Assembly (NCBI RefSeq): GCF_000317475.1
Contig: NC_019729.1
Span: 3,114,501-3,178,500, forward strand
Direction of reading: 5' to 3'
Source: Oscillatoria nigro-viridis PCC 7112
Lineage (GTDB): Bacteria > Cyanobacteriota > Cyanobacteriia > Cyanobacteriales > Microcoleaceae
DNA: 64,000 nucleotides
The translations under genes were made by a program, and so were the position numbers. Below are positions 1 to 7,842 of this stretch, piece by piece; the stretch's first letter is position 1, and the number at the start of each line of letters is the position of its first letter. Below the pieces are notes generated by a model, which was not told the DNA's origin, made no database searches, and worked only from the letters and a program-made list of their open reading frames with translations.

Positions 1-1
1 A

Positions 2-277
2 TATTACAATCGGAAAAATATCAAAAAGGTCAAGCGCAAAGGGTATCGTCTAGAGTCAATCATTGCAGTGGATGATACGCCTCAAAAGTGGGAGCGCAGC
101 TACGGCAATCTGGTGCGAGTAAACCCTTTTGAGGGGGAGGAGACGGATGATGAATTGAAGTATTTGCTGCTTTACTTGGATCAACTCAGATATGAAGAAA
201 ATATCCGCAGTGTCGAGAAAAGGTTCTGGCGAAATAGGCTGATCAGAGCGATCGGTGAGTCATATCAAATCCGTTGA
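2..277 (+). CDS. C-terminal fragment of a HAD-family (NIF/FCP-like) phosphatase, cut by the window edge
   Basis: The frame is open from base 2 to the TGA at 275-277, so the gene enters from the left and about 91 residues are visible. VDDTPQKWERSYGNLVRV near visible residue 23 resembles the late acidic (DD) Mg-binding motif of NLI-interacting-factor/FCP-type HAD phosphatases, and the following DDELKYLLLYLDQL helix matches the usual C-terminal end of that fold. The nucleophile motif DxDxT would lie outside the window. The GTG at 68 is an internal valine rather than a start, because coding continues upstream of it. The family call rests on motif resemblance; substrate unknown. Confidence 0.6.
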   Translation, partial: YYNRKNIKKVKRKGYRLESIIAVDDTPQKWERSYGNLVRVNPFEGEETDDELKYLLLYLDQLRYEENIRSVEKRFWRNRLIRAIGESYQIR

Positions 278-555
278 CATCGGAATTATTATCTCTCTCT
301 TCTCTTTGTCTGTGTCCTCTGTGGTTTAATCATTCCGATCTAACCGGAATTGATATCAGATATCTCAAACACTTCGTCAACTCGCATAACAAATTGATGA
401 AGCAGACGGCCTGAATATCTTGGTGCTGAGTTTGATGTTACTTGCCGTCGCCGATCGCCCACCCTCAACCCCTCGACATCGCAGACAGTGGCGCTACCCT
501 CAAATTTGCTCTAAAATAATCAAAAATTATAAACAACAAGCCCAGAGGCGCTGAG
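278..555. other. Intergenic region, nothing recognised
   Basis: No convincing ORF, tRNA or terminator is seen. It contains a short AT-rich stretch before the GTG start at 556. Confidence 0.5.
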
Positions 556-1035
556 GTGACTCCTAACGAGGGAACGGCAAACAGCAAAAGTCAGAAAAGA
601 CCCGGCAAAACCCCCTTGGGTTCTAGTTACTACGGCTTGTTAGGGCTGCATCCTTCCGCATCGCCGATCGAAATTCGGCGATCGTACCGGGAACTGAGCA
701 AACTCTACCATCCCGATACCACCGAGCTGCCACCCGCAGTCGCCACCGCCAAATTTCAGCAGCTCAACAACGCCTACGCCACCCTCAGCAACCCAGAACG
801 TCGCCTCGCCTACGACCTCACAATAGGCTATTCTCGCCTGAACGTGATTGGGCCACCCCCAGGCTTCAATACTCCGGTTTCGGGATCGGGCAAAAAAACT
901 TCCAACTCCGCTTACCTAGATCCCACGGATCGACCTCTTTCCCCCGGAGAAATGTTCGCTCTGTTTATCATGGGAGCTAGCTTAATCGGATGTTTGGTAC
1001 TGGCGATCGCGATCGGCTTAATTCGCGGCAATTAA
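556..1035 (+). CDS. J-domain (DnaJ-like) membrane-anchored co-chaperone
   Basis: A 159-residue protein with a J domain at about residues 24-90: YYGLLGLHPSASPIEIRRSY, then the diagnostic HPD (YHPDT) that stimulates Hsp70 ATPase activity, then NNAYATLSNPERRLAYD. There is no G/F region, zinc finger or substrate-binding domain, so this is a class III J protein. A single hydrophobic segment near the C-terminus (FALFIMGASLIGCLVLAIAI) suggests membrane tethering with the J domain in the cytoplasm. The start is GTG, preceded by a GAGG-like purine run. It is followed 90 bp later by a DUF3143 gene on the same strand. The DnaK partner and client are not evident from sequence. Confidence 0.85.
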   Translation: MTPNEGTANSKSQKRPGKTPLGSSYYGLLGLHPSASPIEIRRSYRELSKLYHPDTTELPPAVATAKFQQLNNAYATLSNPERRLAYDLTIGYSRLNVIGPPPGFNTPVSGSGKKTSNSAYLDPTDRPLSPGEMFALFIMGASLIGCLVLAIAIGLIRGN

Positions 1036-1036
1036 C

Positions 1037-1125
1037 CCCTCAAATCCCCAATCCCCAATCCTCAATCGGAAATCCTCAATCGGAAATCCCCAATCTAAAA
1101 TCCAAAATCTAAAATCTAAAATCCC
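1037..1125. repeat. Short tandem repeat spacer (AATCGGAAATCC / AATCTAA units)
   Basis: The gap between the J-domain gene and the DUF3143 gene consists almost wholly of degenerate tandem copies of AATCCCC, AATCGGA and AATCTAA-type heptamers. Such heptamer STRRs are typical intergenic material of filamentous cyanobacteria. Confidence 0.8.
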
Positions 1126-1398
1126 ATGACTCTTCCTTCCGCTGACACTCCTTTGTACAACCATCCACTCCCGGAAATCGAGCAGTGGCTAAAAAGCCGC
1201 GGCTGCCGGCAAGATCGGCGAGAACTCCACTGCTGGCAGATCGAGCAACTTACATGGAAAGCAGAACTGTCCCTCGATATCGACCAACTCACCGTCCGCT
1301 ACATCGATGCTGGAACCGACGGCCAAGACATTCAGCGAGCATTCAAATACTCCCTCTCACGTCAGGACATTGAAGCGGCCGTTTTCTCCGGCCCCTAA
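1126..1398 (+). CDS. DUF3143 family protein
   Basis: A 90-residue protein, MTLPSADTPLYNHPLPEIEQ at its start, with acidic and tryptophan-rich strands (CWQIEQLTWKAELSLDIDQL) and the ending KYSLSRQDIEAAVFSGP. It matches the cyanobacterial DUF3143 family as I know it. No catalytic motif, signal peptide or membrane segment is seen, so it is probably a small cytoplasmic alpha/beta protein. It follows the J-domain gene on the same strand, which suggests a shared transcript. Function unknown. Confidence 0.75.
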   Translation: MTLPSADTPLYNHPLPEIEQWLKSRGCRQDRRELHCWQIEQLTWKAELSLDIDQLTVRYIDAGTDGQDIQRAFKYSLSRQDIEAAVFSGP

Positions 1399-1400
1399 TT

Positions 1401-1460
1401 TGATTTTAGATTTTAGATTTTAGATTTTAGATTTGTCCTCCAATCTAAAATCTAAAATCG
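1401..1460. repeat. GATTTTA heptamer array forming an 18-bp-stem hairpin
   Basis: Tandem GATTTTA copies (1402-1434) face inverted copies (1442-1459). Arms 1416-1433 and 1442-1459 pair perfectly around an 8-nt loop. It lies between the convergent DUF3143 gene and the uppS-like gene and could act as a bidirectional terminator; that role is inference. Confidence 0.7.
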
Positions 1461-1557
1461 TTATTTTGAGCAGGAGATGAGATGCTCGCTCAGAATCGAC
1501 ACCTACTTGGAAACGGAAAAATCAACCAAAAAATCCCAAATCTCAAATCCAAAATCC

Positions 1558-2304
1558 TTAGACTTTGCCAAATCGGCGGCTGCGCTTCTGATAATCAGAC
1601 AAAGCGCGGTGAAACTCCGATCGATCGAAATCCGGCCACAGCGTCTCAGTAATGTAAATTTCCGAATAAGCCATTTGCCATAGTAAAAAATTGCTCAACC
1701 GCATTTCCCCGCTCGTCCGGATCAGCAAATCCGGATCGCAAACATCAGCAGTATACAAATAGCGTTTAAATAAAACCTCATCAATCTCCTCCGGCTGCAA
1801 CTTGCCCTCTTTCACCTGAGTGGCGATCGCCCGACAAGCTTGTACAATCTCCTGACGCCCCCCGTAATTCGTCGCCACCGTAAACAAAATCCCCTGATTG
1901 TGCTGAGTGGCTGTCACAGAACGCTCGATTTCCGCTTGCAAAGACTTCGGCAAAGCCTGCAAATTCCCCATAAATTGAATTTGCACGTCCTCGTCCACCA
2001 TCTCCCGCAATTCTTGCCGCAACTTTCCCTCAAACAAACTCATTAAAAAATCCACTTCCCCGGCCGGCCGCCCCCAATTCTCCGTCGAAAAAGCATAGGC
2101 CGTTAAAGCTGGAATCCCCCAATCTTTGCAGCAGCGCAGCAGTTCCTTCAAAGTGCTAGCTCCTCGGCGGTGTCCCGCAATCCGCGGCAACCCCTTCTTC
2201 TTAGCCCAGCGCCCGTTCCCGTCCATAATCACTGCTATGTGCTTAGGCAGTAGTTCCTGTTGCAGATCCTCCGGCAACTTTTCCAAGCAAATTCCTTGAC
2301 TCAT
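1558..2304 (-). CDS. uppS: Isoprenyl transferase (undecaprenyl diphosphate synthase family)
   Basis: A 248-residue cis-prenyltransferase that condenses isopentenyl diphosphate units onto an allylic diphosphate, supplying the C55 lipid carrier of cell-wall synthesis. The family signature is clear: [20 protein letters not shown] near residue 22 (the Asp binds Mg and diphosphate), then [21 protein letters not shown], and [20 protein letters not shown] near the C-terminus. The length is typical. It lies 20 bp downstream of the diadenylate cyclase gene, and the two are surely co-transcribed. Whether the product is undecaprenyl or a shorter polyprenyl diphosphate cannot be told from sequence. Confidence 0.95.
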   Translation of the reverse strand: MSQGICLEKLPEDLQQELLPKHIAVIMDGNGRWAKKKGLPRIAGHRRGASTLKELLRCCKDWGIPALTAYAFSTENWGRPAGEVDFLMSLFEGKLRQELREMVDEDVQIQFMGNLQALPKSLQAEIERSVTATQHNQGILFTVATNYGGRQEIVQACRAIATQVKEGKLQPEEIDEVLFKRYLYTADVCDPDLLIRTSGEMRLSNFLLWQMAYSEIYITETLWPDFDRSEFHRALSDYQKRSRRFGKV

Positions 2305-2324
2305 GGTTTCTCCCGATTACCCGA

Positions 2325-3218
2325 CTAACGGCGCAGTATCCGTTTTAATAGCGTCACTCCCTTCAATCCTATCTGGCGTCCGAGATTGCCGATCGGAATT
2401 GGAGGCACAGCTCTTTCTCCCTCGGACGGAAACAGCTTTGCTTCCAGCAATTCCTTAAGTTTGCTGCTAGTCAAAGGTCGATTTAAAGTTCCCATCTGGG
2501 CTAAAGAAATAGAACCCGTTTCCTCCGACACCACCACGCACACGCAAGCTTGCACCCGTTCCGTAATCCCCATCGCCGCCCGGTGGCGAGTTCCCAACTG
2601 CCGCGACGCACTGCGATCGGACAAAGGCAAAATTACCCCCGCCGACACGATCCGCGAACCTCGAATCAAAACTGCTCCGTCGTGCAGCAAAGTTTGCGGC
2701 TGAAAGATCGTCTGCAACAATTCTTTAGAAACTTCAGCATTTAGCTTTAATCCCGGCACCGAAAAATCTCGATCGTCGATCGGAGAATCTGTTTCTACAA
2801 TTAGTAAAGCGCCCGTGCGGTTTTGCGAAAGTTCTTTTACGGCGTCCACAATTTCATCTATTACGCTGTCCGGTTCGGGAGTTGGTCGGCGATCGCGTCC
2901 AAACAATTGCCGAATTTCCCCCCGACCCAATTGTTCCAGAAATCGACGAAACTCCGACTGCAATATTACCGCCATTGCCACAGCCGAACCAGTCACCAAG
3001 CTATTGAGCGCAACGTGCAACAGCCTTAATCCAGCCCAGTTGCTCACCGCCGCCGCCAGCATCAAAATAATAAATCCCCTTACCATCCACAGCGTTCTGC
3101 GCTCCCCAACAATGACGAGCACCAAATACGCAAGGGCAAAAACCAGTCCAATATCGATCGCTTGAATCAGTAAGGACTGAACGAGGCCAAAGTCATAGCC
3201 AGATTGTTGATTGTTCAT
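2325..3218 (-). CDS. cdaA: Diadenylate cyclase, membrane-bound CdaA type
   Basis: Makes cyclic di-AMP from two ATP. It has 297 residues: hydrophobic segments in the first 90 residues (around LVFALAYLVLVIVG and GFIILMLAAAVSNWAG) and then a DAC domain carrying both catalytic motifs, DGA in LLHDGAVLIRG and RHR in GTRHRAAMG. This matches the three-helix CdaA architecture rather than DisA or CdaS. c-di-AMP signalling controls potassium, osmotic and cell-wall homeostasis, which fits coupling to the lipid-carrier gene 20 bp downstream. A basic tail follows the cyclase domain. Confidence 0.93.
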   Translation of the reverse strand: MNNQQSGYDFGLVQSLLIQAIDIGLVFALAYLVLVIVGERRTLWMVRGFIILMLAAAVSNWAGLRLLHVALNSLVTGSAVAMAVILQSEFRRFLEQLGRGEIRQLFGRDRRPTPEPDSVIDEIVDAVKELSQNRTGALLIVETDSPIDDRDFSVPGLKLNAEVSKELLQTIFQPQTLLHDGAVLIRGSRIVSAGVILPLSDRSASRQLGTRHRAAMGITERVQACVCVVVSEETGSISLAQMGTLNRPLTSSKLKELLEAKLFPSEGERAVPPIPIGNLGRQIGLKGVTLLKRILRR

Positions 3219-3308
3219 GGTTCATCGAACGCTACCGCCTGTGAACCGCGAACCGTGATGCACTCGAACCCGTGAACCATGAACAGTTGTTATAAGGAAT
3301 ATGCTGAA

Positions 3309-3340
3309 AATCCCCACGTTTTTAGACCGGGGAGTGTCAA
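3309..3340 (+). mobile_element. Solo IS200/IS605-type right-end hairpin relic
   Basis: AATCCCC...CCGGGG followed by AGTGTCAA is the usual terminal hairpin of cyanobacterial IS200/IS605 (tnpB) elements. No transposase or tnpB is adjacent. Similar ends occur at 39069-39099 and 53928-53963. Confidence 0.6.
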
Positions 3341-3411
3341 TCCAATCGCATGACTGAACAAGGCAAAAGTTAAAAGTGAAAAAGCAATCATCACTAAGTA
3401 AACATGGATTG

Positions 3412-3450
3412 TCTTTACTTTTAACTTTTAACTTTTAACTTCTAAGTTTT
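3412..3450. repeat. ACTTTTA heptamer array
   Basis: Four to five tandem copies of CTTTTAA/ACTTTTA lie immediately after the lysA stop codon. An inverted relative (AAAAGTTAAAAGTGAAAAAG) lies at about 3363-3383, so the two could pair. Confidence 0.7.
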
Positions 3451-4868
3451 TACTTTTGAGTTCCGAGTCGTTCAGGAAGGCGGTCAAGCCTCAGCAAATC
3501 CTGGTAAGTTTCCCGCTGTATAATCGTGTTAACTTCCCCTTTTCTCACTAAAACCGCGGCCGGTCGGGGTACTCGGTTGTAGTTAGAAGCCATACTGTAA
3601 TTGTATGCCCCTGTGGCCGTAACGGCGAGGACATCTCCGGCATGACACTCTGGCAATTTGGCATCTTTAATCAGAACATCGCCTGACTCGCAGTGTTTCC
3701 CAGCAATGGTCACTGTTTCCGTTAAGGGAGCAGACATTTTACCGGCTGCGAGGACTCGATAAACTGATTGATAGGTAATAGGACGCGGATTGTCCGACAT
3801 ACCTCCATCCACAGCTAAATAAGTCCGCATTCCCGGAATGACTTTTTGAGAGCCAACGGTATAAGCAGTGACGCAGGCTGTACCGATGAGCGATCGACCC
3901 GGTTCGCAAAGCAATTTCGGTAATGGCAATTGCTGCCGCTCGCAAGCTGCTACCACTGCGGAGCAAATTGTACGAGCCCAATCTTCAATGCTGGGAGGAT
4001 CGTCCGCTTCAGTATAGCGAATGCCTAACCCGCCGCCAATATTAATTTCTGTTGCTGGTAAACCATAACTAAGTGCTTTTGTCAAGGCATGAATTATGAC
4101 TTCAGCTAAATCGTCATGGGGTTGCAGTTCAAAAATCTGAGAGCCGATGTGAGCGTGCACTCCCACGCAAAATAAGGACGGCTGTTGGCTGATGAAAGTA
4201 AATACTCGATCGAGCGAGTTGGGATCGAATCCAAATTTACTGTCGATTTGACCAGTTTGAATGTACTCGTGGGTGTGACACTCAATTCCAGGAGTAAACC
4301 GCACCATAACTCGTGTCGGCCCACCTGTGAGGCTGCTGACACCCAATTGTCCCAACTCTGCTAGAGTCTCTAAATCCCGCCAATTGTCGGCTACGGTAAT
4401 ACAGCCGCTTTCGACAGCTAGCTGGAGTTCCTCGCGGGACTTATTGTTACCGTGGAAGTAGATTTTGTCGGGACCCACGCCGGCTTGCAGTGCAGTGTGG
4501 ATTTCTCCGGCGGATACGACATCTATGCCTAAACCTTCCGAAGCTGCGATCGCGCAAACTGCCAAACAACTCCAAGCTTTAGAAGCATAGAGCACTTGAG
4601 ATTCGCCCGGATAGTAACGCTTAAAAGCATCCCGGTACTGGGTACAAGCCGCCCGCAACGTTTCTTCGTCTAAAATATACAACGGCGAGCCAAATTGCTC
4701 CACCAAAGCTGTTACCTCGCAGCCTCCGATTTCCAACCGATCGCTGCTGTTAACACTGGCTGTCAGCGGTAACAGTTCTTGATTGGGCGATCGAGTTTGC
4801 AGGGCTTGTTGAGACTCAGACAGATACTTAAGTCCCGATTCCACCCCGAAAGATTGAGTTGATACCAT
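3450..4868 (-). CDS. lysA: Diaminopimelate decarboxylase
   Basis: A PLP enzyme that converts meso-diaminopimelate to L-lysine, the last step of lysine synthesis. The fold-type III signature is complete: the PLP lysine in VLYASKAWSCLAV, the HGNNKS loop, HAHIGSQI, the glycine loop INIGGGLGIRY, EPGRSLIG, and the substrate loop CESGDVL. I prefer the ATG at 4868 (MVSTQSFGVES), giving 472 residues. The frame is open to an ATG at 4991 but the extra 41 residues look unstructured and exceed the usual family start. The gene diverges from rimI across an ATCTAAA repeat spacer. Confidence 0.95.
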   Translation of the reverse strand: MVSTQSFGVESGLKYLSESQQALQTRSPNQELLPLTASVNSSDRLEIGGCEVTALVEQFGSPLYILDEETLRAACTQYRDAFKRYYPGESQVLYASKAWSCLAVCAIAASEGLGIDVVSAGEIHTALQAGVGPDKIYFHGNNKSREELQLAVESGCITVADNWRDLETLAELGQLGVSSLTGGPTRVMVRFTPGIECHTHEYIQTGQIDSKFGFDPNSLDRVFTFISQQPSLFCVGVHAHIGSQIFELQPHDDLAEVIIHALTKALSYGLPATEINIGGGLGIRYTEADDPPSIEDWARTICSAVVAACERQQLPLPKLLCEPGRSLIGTACVTAYTVGSQKVIPGMRTYLAVDGGMSDNPRPITYQSVYRVLAAGKMSAPLTETVTIAGKHCESGDVLIKDAKLPECHAGDVLAVTATGAYNYSMASNYNRVPRPAAVLVRKGEVNTIIQRETYQDLLRLDRLPERLGTQK

Positions 4869-5003
4869 CGCGCAATAACTATCCTTACGGTCTTTCCCAG
4901 TGTACAATTGACGGCAAGCAATTGGGTCAGTTGCCCCCAGATTCATTCCGCAAGCAGGCTGACTGACTGAGACTCGATCGAACTGGAGCATCCTTGCAGT
5001 GAG

Positions 5004-5045
5004 TAATTATCAAATCTAAAATCTAAAATCTAAAATTTAAAATCG
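5004..5045. repeat. ATCTAAA heptamer array between lysA and rimI
   Basis: Tandem AAATCTAAAATCTAAAATC-type copies fill the divergent intergenic space directly before the GTG start of rimI. Confidence 0.75.
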
Positions 5046-5048
5046 ACT

Positions 5049-5669
5049 GTGCGTTTTCTACAAATTAAACATCTCGCTGCAGAACACCTCAACAGTGCAG
5101 TCGAACTCGATCGACTTTGTTTTGGCGGACTTTGGGCGATCGAAGGCTACAGGCGCGAGTTAGACAGTCCTAACAGCGATTTATTAGGTCTTTGGACATG
5201 GGAAACTGACGACTGTGAATCAGCTCAAAACCGGGCGGGCACGGGGGCACCGCCCCTACAGATTCCGCCAACTCTCATTGGTATCGGTTGTTTGTGGGCA
5301 ATTTTAGAGGAAGCTCACATTATAATGCTGGCAATTCATCCTCAGTTTCAACGTCAGGGTTTGGGACAAGCTCTGCTTTTGGCTTTGCTAAAATCGGCTC
5401 GCAACAGACAATTAGAGCGAGCAACTTTAGAAGTGCGGGATTCTAATTTGGCGGCAGTTTCTCTGTATAAAAAGTTTGGTTTTAAAGAAGCGGGACGGCG
5501 CAAACGATATTACGAAGACACCGGAGAAGATGCTCTGGTGATGTGGCGCAGCGGTCTGGAAAAACCGGAATTTCAGCGATATTTGGCGGTTGAGAAAGTG
5601 CAGATGTGCGATCGGCTCAATCAGAAAAATTGGCATTTGGCGATCGATAATTTTGAGTTGCGAGCATGA
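5049..5669 (+). CDS. rimI: Ribosomal-protein-alanine N-acetyltransferase (GNAT)
   Basis: GNAT acetyltransferase of the RimI group, 206 residues, GTG start. The acetyl-CoA pyrophosphate loop is visible as QFQRQGLGQALL (Q/RxxGxG/A) near residue 103, followed by ATLEVRDSNLAAVSLYKKFG, typical of RimI. Odd point: residues about 57-75 (CESAQNRAGTGAPPLQIPP) are encoded by a GC-rich repeat (GGGCACGGGGGCACCGCCCC at about 5237-5256). It sits in frame between two beta strands and looks like an insertion rather than family sequence. The real substrate in cyanobacteria is not established from sequence. Confidence 0.85.
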   Translation: MRFLQIKHLAAEHLNSAVELDRLCFGGLWAIEGYRRELDSPNSDLLGLWTWETDDCESAQNRAGTGAPPLQIPPTLIGIGCLWAILEEAHIIMLAIHPQFQRQGLGQALLLALLKSARNRQLERATLEVRDSNLAAVSLYKKFGFKEAGRRKRYYEDTGEDALVMWRSGLEKPEFQRYLAVEKVQMCDRLNQKNWHLAIDNFELRA

Positions 5670-5676
5670 GGGCCCC

Positions 5677-5747
5677 AGAAACCGGGTTGATGGACGAAAA
5701 TACACAGGTTGCAGCCCGCAGATTCGCTCTTAAACCCGGTTTTTTTT
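5677..5747. repeat. AAACCGGGTTT-type palindromic repeat, copy 1
   Basis: AGAAACCGGGTT at the left and AAACCCGGTTTTTTTT at the right, with a TGCAGCCCGCAGATTC core. It begins within 10 bp of the rimI stop and ends in a T-run, so it may double as a terminator. Confidence 0.75.
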
Positions 5748-5773
5748 ATCGGTAGGACTTACGCATGGGAGTT

Positions 5774-5840
5774 GAGAAACCGGGTTTTTACGACAATACT
5801 TCGTTGTCGCCCGTAAACTCGGTAAAAAACCCGGTTTCTT
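5774..5840. repeat. AAACCGGGTTT-type palindromic repeat, copy 2
   Basis: GAGAAACCGGGTTTTTACG at the left pairs with GTAAAAAACCCGGTTTCTT at the right. It is followed by a GTGCGTCCA motif seen at the edge of fuller copies (see 51876-51982). Confidence 0.75.
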
Positions 5841-5899
5841 TTGTCGAAGTGCGTCCACGACTGTTTAATATAATTACTAATATTTTCAACACCTCTAGT

Positions 5900-6052
5900 G
5901 ATTTTGGTTCAAAAACTATAGTAAATTTAAGGATTTACAATACCGCTCGGAAACTTGAATCTGTATCTCAAGATGTTGTTTTCGTTAATGACTGCTACAA
6001 ATGAAAACAAACTCACTGCTGTGGGTTAAGCCTTTCAAAACAGGAATATCTA
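5900..6052 (+). promoter_or_regulatory. Conserved PEP-CTERM leader, copy A
   Basis: About 150 bp that recur almost unchanged at 6186-6337 and 7041-7193, always ending in AGGAATATCTA before an ATG. Shared blocks include GGTTCAAAAACT, ATGTTGTTTTCGTTAAT and CTCACTGCTGTGGGTTAAGC. Conservation in three copies suggests promoter and 5'-UTR function. Copy A now drives only a 21-codon minigene. Confidence 0.7.
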
Positions 6053-6118
6053 ATGAACATAAAATATGGCTTGGGTGGAGTTCACTTCTGGAGAAAGTCT
6101 AAAAAGGCAAACAATTAA
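6053..6118 (+). pseudogene. Collapsed PEP-CTERM gene: start and C-terminus joined in frame
   Basis: The first copy of the tandem family has lost its middle. ATG-AAC-ATA-AAA-TAT-GG runs directly into the last codons of the family (LGGVHFWRKS, TAA at 6116). The result is a 21-codon in-frame ORF containing the first six residues of the precursor and the basic C-terminal tail. The flanking leader and the downstream sequence match the intact copies. It is too short to be a sorted protein, so I treat it as a deletion derivative. Confidence 0.8.
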
Positions 6119-6185
6119 TCATCTTTACCAACCTAACTTGAAGCTGGATCTAGATATAATTACTTACGTTTAAAAAATATTTTAT

Positions 6186-6337
6186 GATTTGGGTTCAAAA
6201 ACTCTAGTAAATTTACGGTATCAAATACCGCAAAAAAGCTTTAATCTGTATCTCAAAATGTTGTTTTCGTTAATTGCTGCTACAGACGAAAACAAACTCA
6301 CTGCTGTGGGTTAAGCCTTTCAAAACAGGAATATCTA
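6186..6337 (+). promoter_or_regulatory. Conserved PEP-CTERM leader, copy B
   Basis: Second copy of the leader described at 5900-6052, immediately upstream of the ATG at 6338. AGGAATATCTA gives an AGGA-type ribosome site about 7 bp before the start. Confidence 0.7.
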
Positions 6338-6973
6338 ATGAACATAAAATATGGGCTGACCGCTATCTTGGGAACATATTTAATATCCACATTAGGAGGA
6401 GATCCCGCTATGGCAGCCACAATAGGAGGCACAATCAAAGTCAACGTCGTCAACGTCAACGATCCCGACTTCGCGGGTCGTGTCTACACCGGTGACTTTT
6501 CCTACGACGATACACATCTAACCAAAGTTGGCGAGGAGTTCATGACGGTCAATGGTGGTGACTATCAAACTCGGTCGGGACTACTATCTTTTAACTTTAG
6601 ATTTCTGGATTTTGCTACAGGTTTAACTCCTGTCACCTATACTGCAAAAGATGTTTACGACTTCCCAGACGCTCCTGTTTTGGCTTTCTCGAACGGACTT
6701 CCCACTCAATTTGGCATCCAAGTTGCTCCAGGAAATGATGGCGGAGTTTGGGGGGGAAATAACGGATTTATGTTTGTAGATCCTGGGGCATTTTTTTTCG
6801 TCTTGCGAAATGGAACTGTTTCAGGTAATGGGGGTGTGACCTTAGAAATTAACGAATCTCCTCCTGAACCGACTCCTGTACCAGAGAACGCCTCCCCCTT
6901 GGCCTCATTGTTGGCTTTTTTGAGCTTGGGTGGAGTTCACTTCTGGAAAAAGTCGAGAAAGGGAAACAATTAA
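6338..6973 (+). CDS. PEP-CTERM-like exported protein, tandem copy B
   Basis: A 211-residue precursor: N-terminal signal peptide (MNIKYGLTAILGTYLIST, cleavage likely after AMA near residue 26), a beta-rich middle (YTGDFSYDDTHLTKVG, LLSFNFRFLDF, DAPVLAFSNGLPTQFG), then PEPTPVPENASP, a hydrophobic helix (LASLLAFLSLGG) and the basic tail WKKSRKGNN. This tripartite end is the PEP-CTERM/exosortase sorting layout, with PEN in place of the usual PEP. It is probably delivered across the membrane and processed for the surface or sheath matrix. It is paralogous to the gene at 7194. The biochemical role of the middle domain is unknown. Confidence 0.75.
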   Translation: MNIKYGLTAILGTYLISTLGGDPAMAATIGGTIKVNVVNVNDPDFAGRVYTGDFSYDDTHLTKVGEEFMTVNGGDYQTRSGLLSFNFRFLDFATGLTPVTYTAKDVYDFPDAPVLAFSNGLPTQFGIQVAPGNDGGVWGGNNGFMFVDPGAFFFVLRNGTVSGNGGVTLEINESPPEPTPVPENASPLASLLAFLSLGGVHFWKKSRKGNN

Positions 6974-7040
6974 TCATCTTTAGCAACATAACTTGAAGCG
7001 GGGCGTAAATAGAATTACTTACATTTAAAAAATATCTCAT

Positions 7041-7193
7041 GACTTTGGCTCAAAAACTCTAGTATATTTACGGGTTTACAATACCGCTAGCAAGCTTTAA
7101 TCTGTATCCCAAGATGTTGTTTTCGTTAATTGCTGCTACAAATAAAAACAAACTCACTGCTGTGGGTTAAGCCTTTCAAAACAGGAATATCTA
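7041..7193 (+). promoter_or_regulatory. Conserved PEP-CTERM leader, copy C
   Basis: Third copy of the leader described at 5900-6052, directly before the ATG at 7194. The tail of the upstream gene (AATCATCTTTA and CTAACTTGAAG-like sequence) also recurs, so the duplicated unit includes both untranslated flanks. Confidence 0.7.
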
Positions 7194-7793
7194 ATGAACA
7201 TAAAATATGGACTGACCGCTATCCTGGGAACATATTTAATATCCACATTTGGAGGAGCGACCGCTATGGCAGCCACAATAGGAGGCACAATCAAAGTCAA
7301 CGTAAGTAAGGGCGACTTCGCGGGGGTCTACACGGGTGACTTCGCCTACGACGATACACACCTGACCAAAGTCGGCACGGAACACATGACCATTAATGGT
7401 GGAAATGGGGATCTAGCGGGACTGCTATCCTTTAACTTTAAATTTCTGAATTTTGCTGATGGCTTAACTCCTGTCACCTATACTGCCAGTGATGTTGATG
7501 GATTTCCAGACGCTCCAGTTTTGGCTTTTGAGAACGGAATTCCCACTCAATTTGGCTTACAAATTTTTTCTGCGTCTGGAAAAGACGGACTGATGTTCGG
7601 AGATCCCAAGGCATTTAATTTCGCATTGCGAAATGGAACTATTGGAGGTGATGGGGTTGTGACCTTAGAAACAACAAACGAACCTAGTCCTGAACCTACT
7701 CCCGTACCGGAGAACTCCTCCCCCTTCTCCTCATTGTTGGCTTTCTTGGGCTTGGGTGGGGTTCACCTGTGGAGAAAGTCGAGAAAGGGTTAG
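7194..7793 (+). CDS. PEP-CTERM-like exported protein, tandem copy C
   Basis: A 199-residue paralogue of the 6338 gene. The signal peptide is nearly identical, with an AMA site, followed by the same body (VYTGDFAYDDTHLTKVG, SFNFKFLNFADGLTPVTYTA) and the C-terminal PEPTPVPENSSPFSS, helix and WRKSRKG tail. It differs from copy B by small deletions in the Gly/Asp-rich loops (about residues 37-45 and 125-140). Both copies appear intact. The RTX lipase gene starts 49 bp downstream on the same strand, so all three could share a transcript. The exosortase that would process them is not in this window. Confidence 0.75.
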   Translation: MNIKYGLTAILGTYLISTFGGATAMAATIGGTIKVNVSKGDFAGVYTGDFAYDDTHLTKVGTEHMTINGGNGDLAGLLSFNFKFLNFADGLTPVTYTASDVDGFPDAPVLAFENGIPTQFGLQIFSASGKDGLMFGDPKAFNFALRNGTIGGDGVVTLETTNEPSPEPTPVPENSSPFSSLLAFLGLGGVHLWRKSRKG

Positions 7794-7842
7794 TCAACAG
7801 AAACAAATAATCTTTAACAACCTAACTTGAGAGGAATAGACA

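Noticed and set aside
5765..6004. Open frame of 79 codons before the PEP-CTERM cluster
   Set aside because: Runs through repeat copy 2 and then through the conserved leader A in a frame not kept in leaders B and C.
5900..7193. Sigma-54-type control of the PEP-CTERM genes
   Set aside because: Proteobacterial PEP-CTERM genes use PrsK/PrsR and sigma-54, but no GG-N10-GC site is evident in the leaders and cyanobacteria lack sigma-54.
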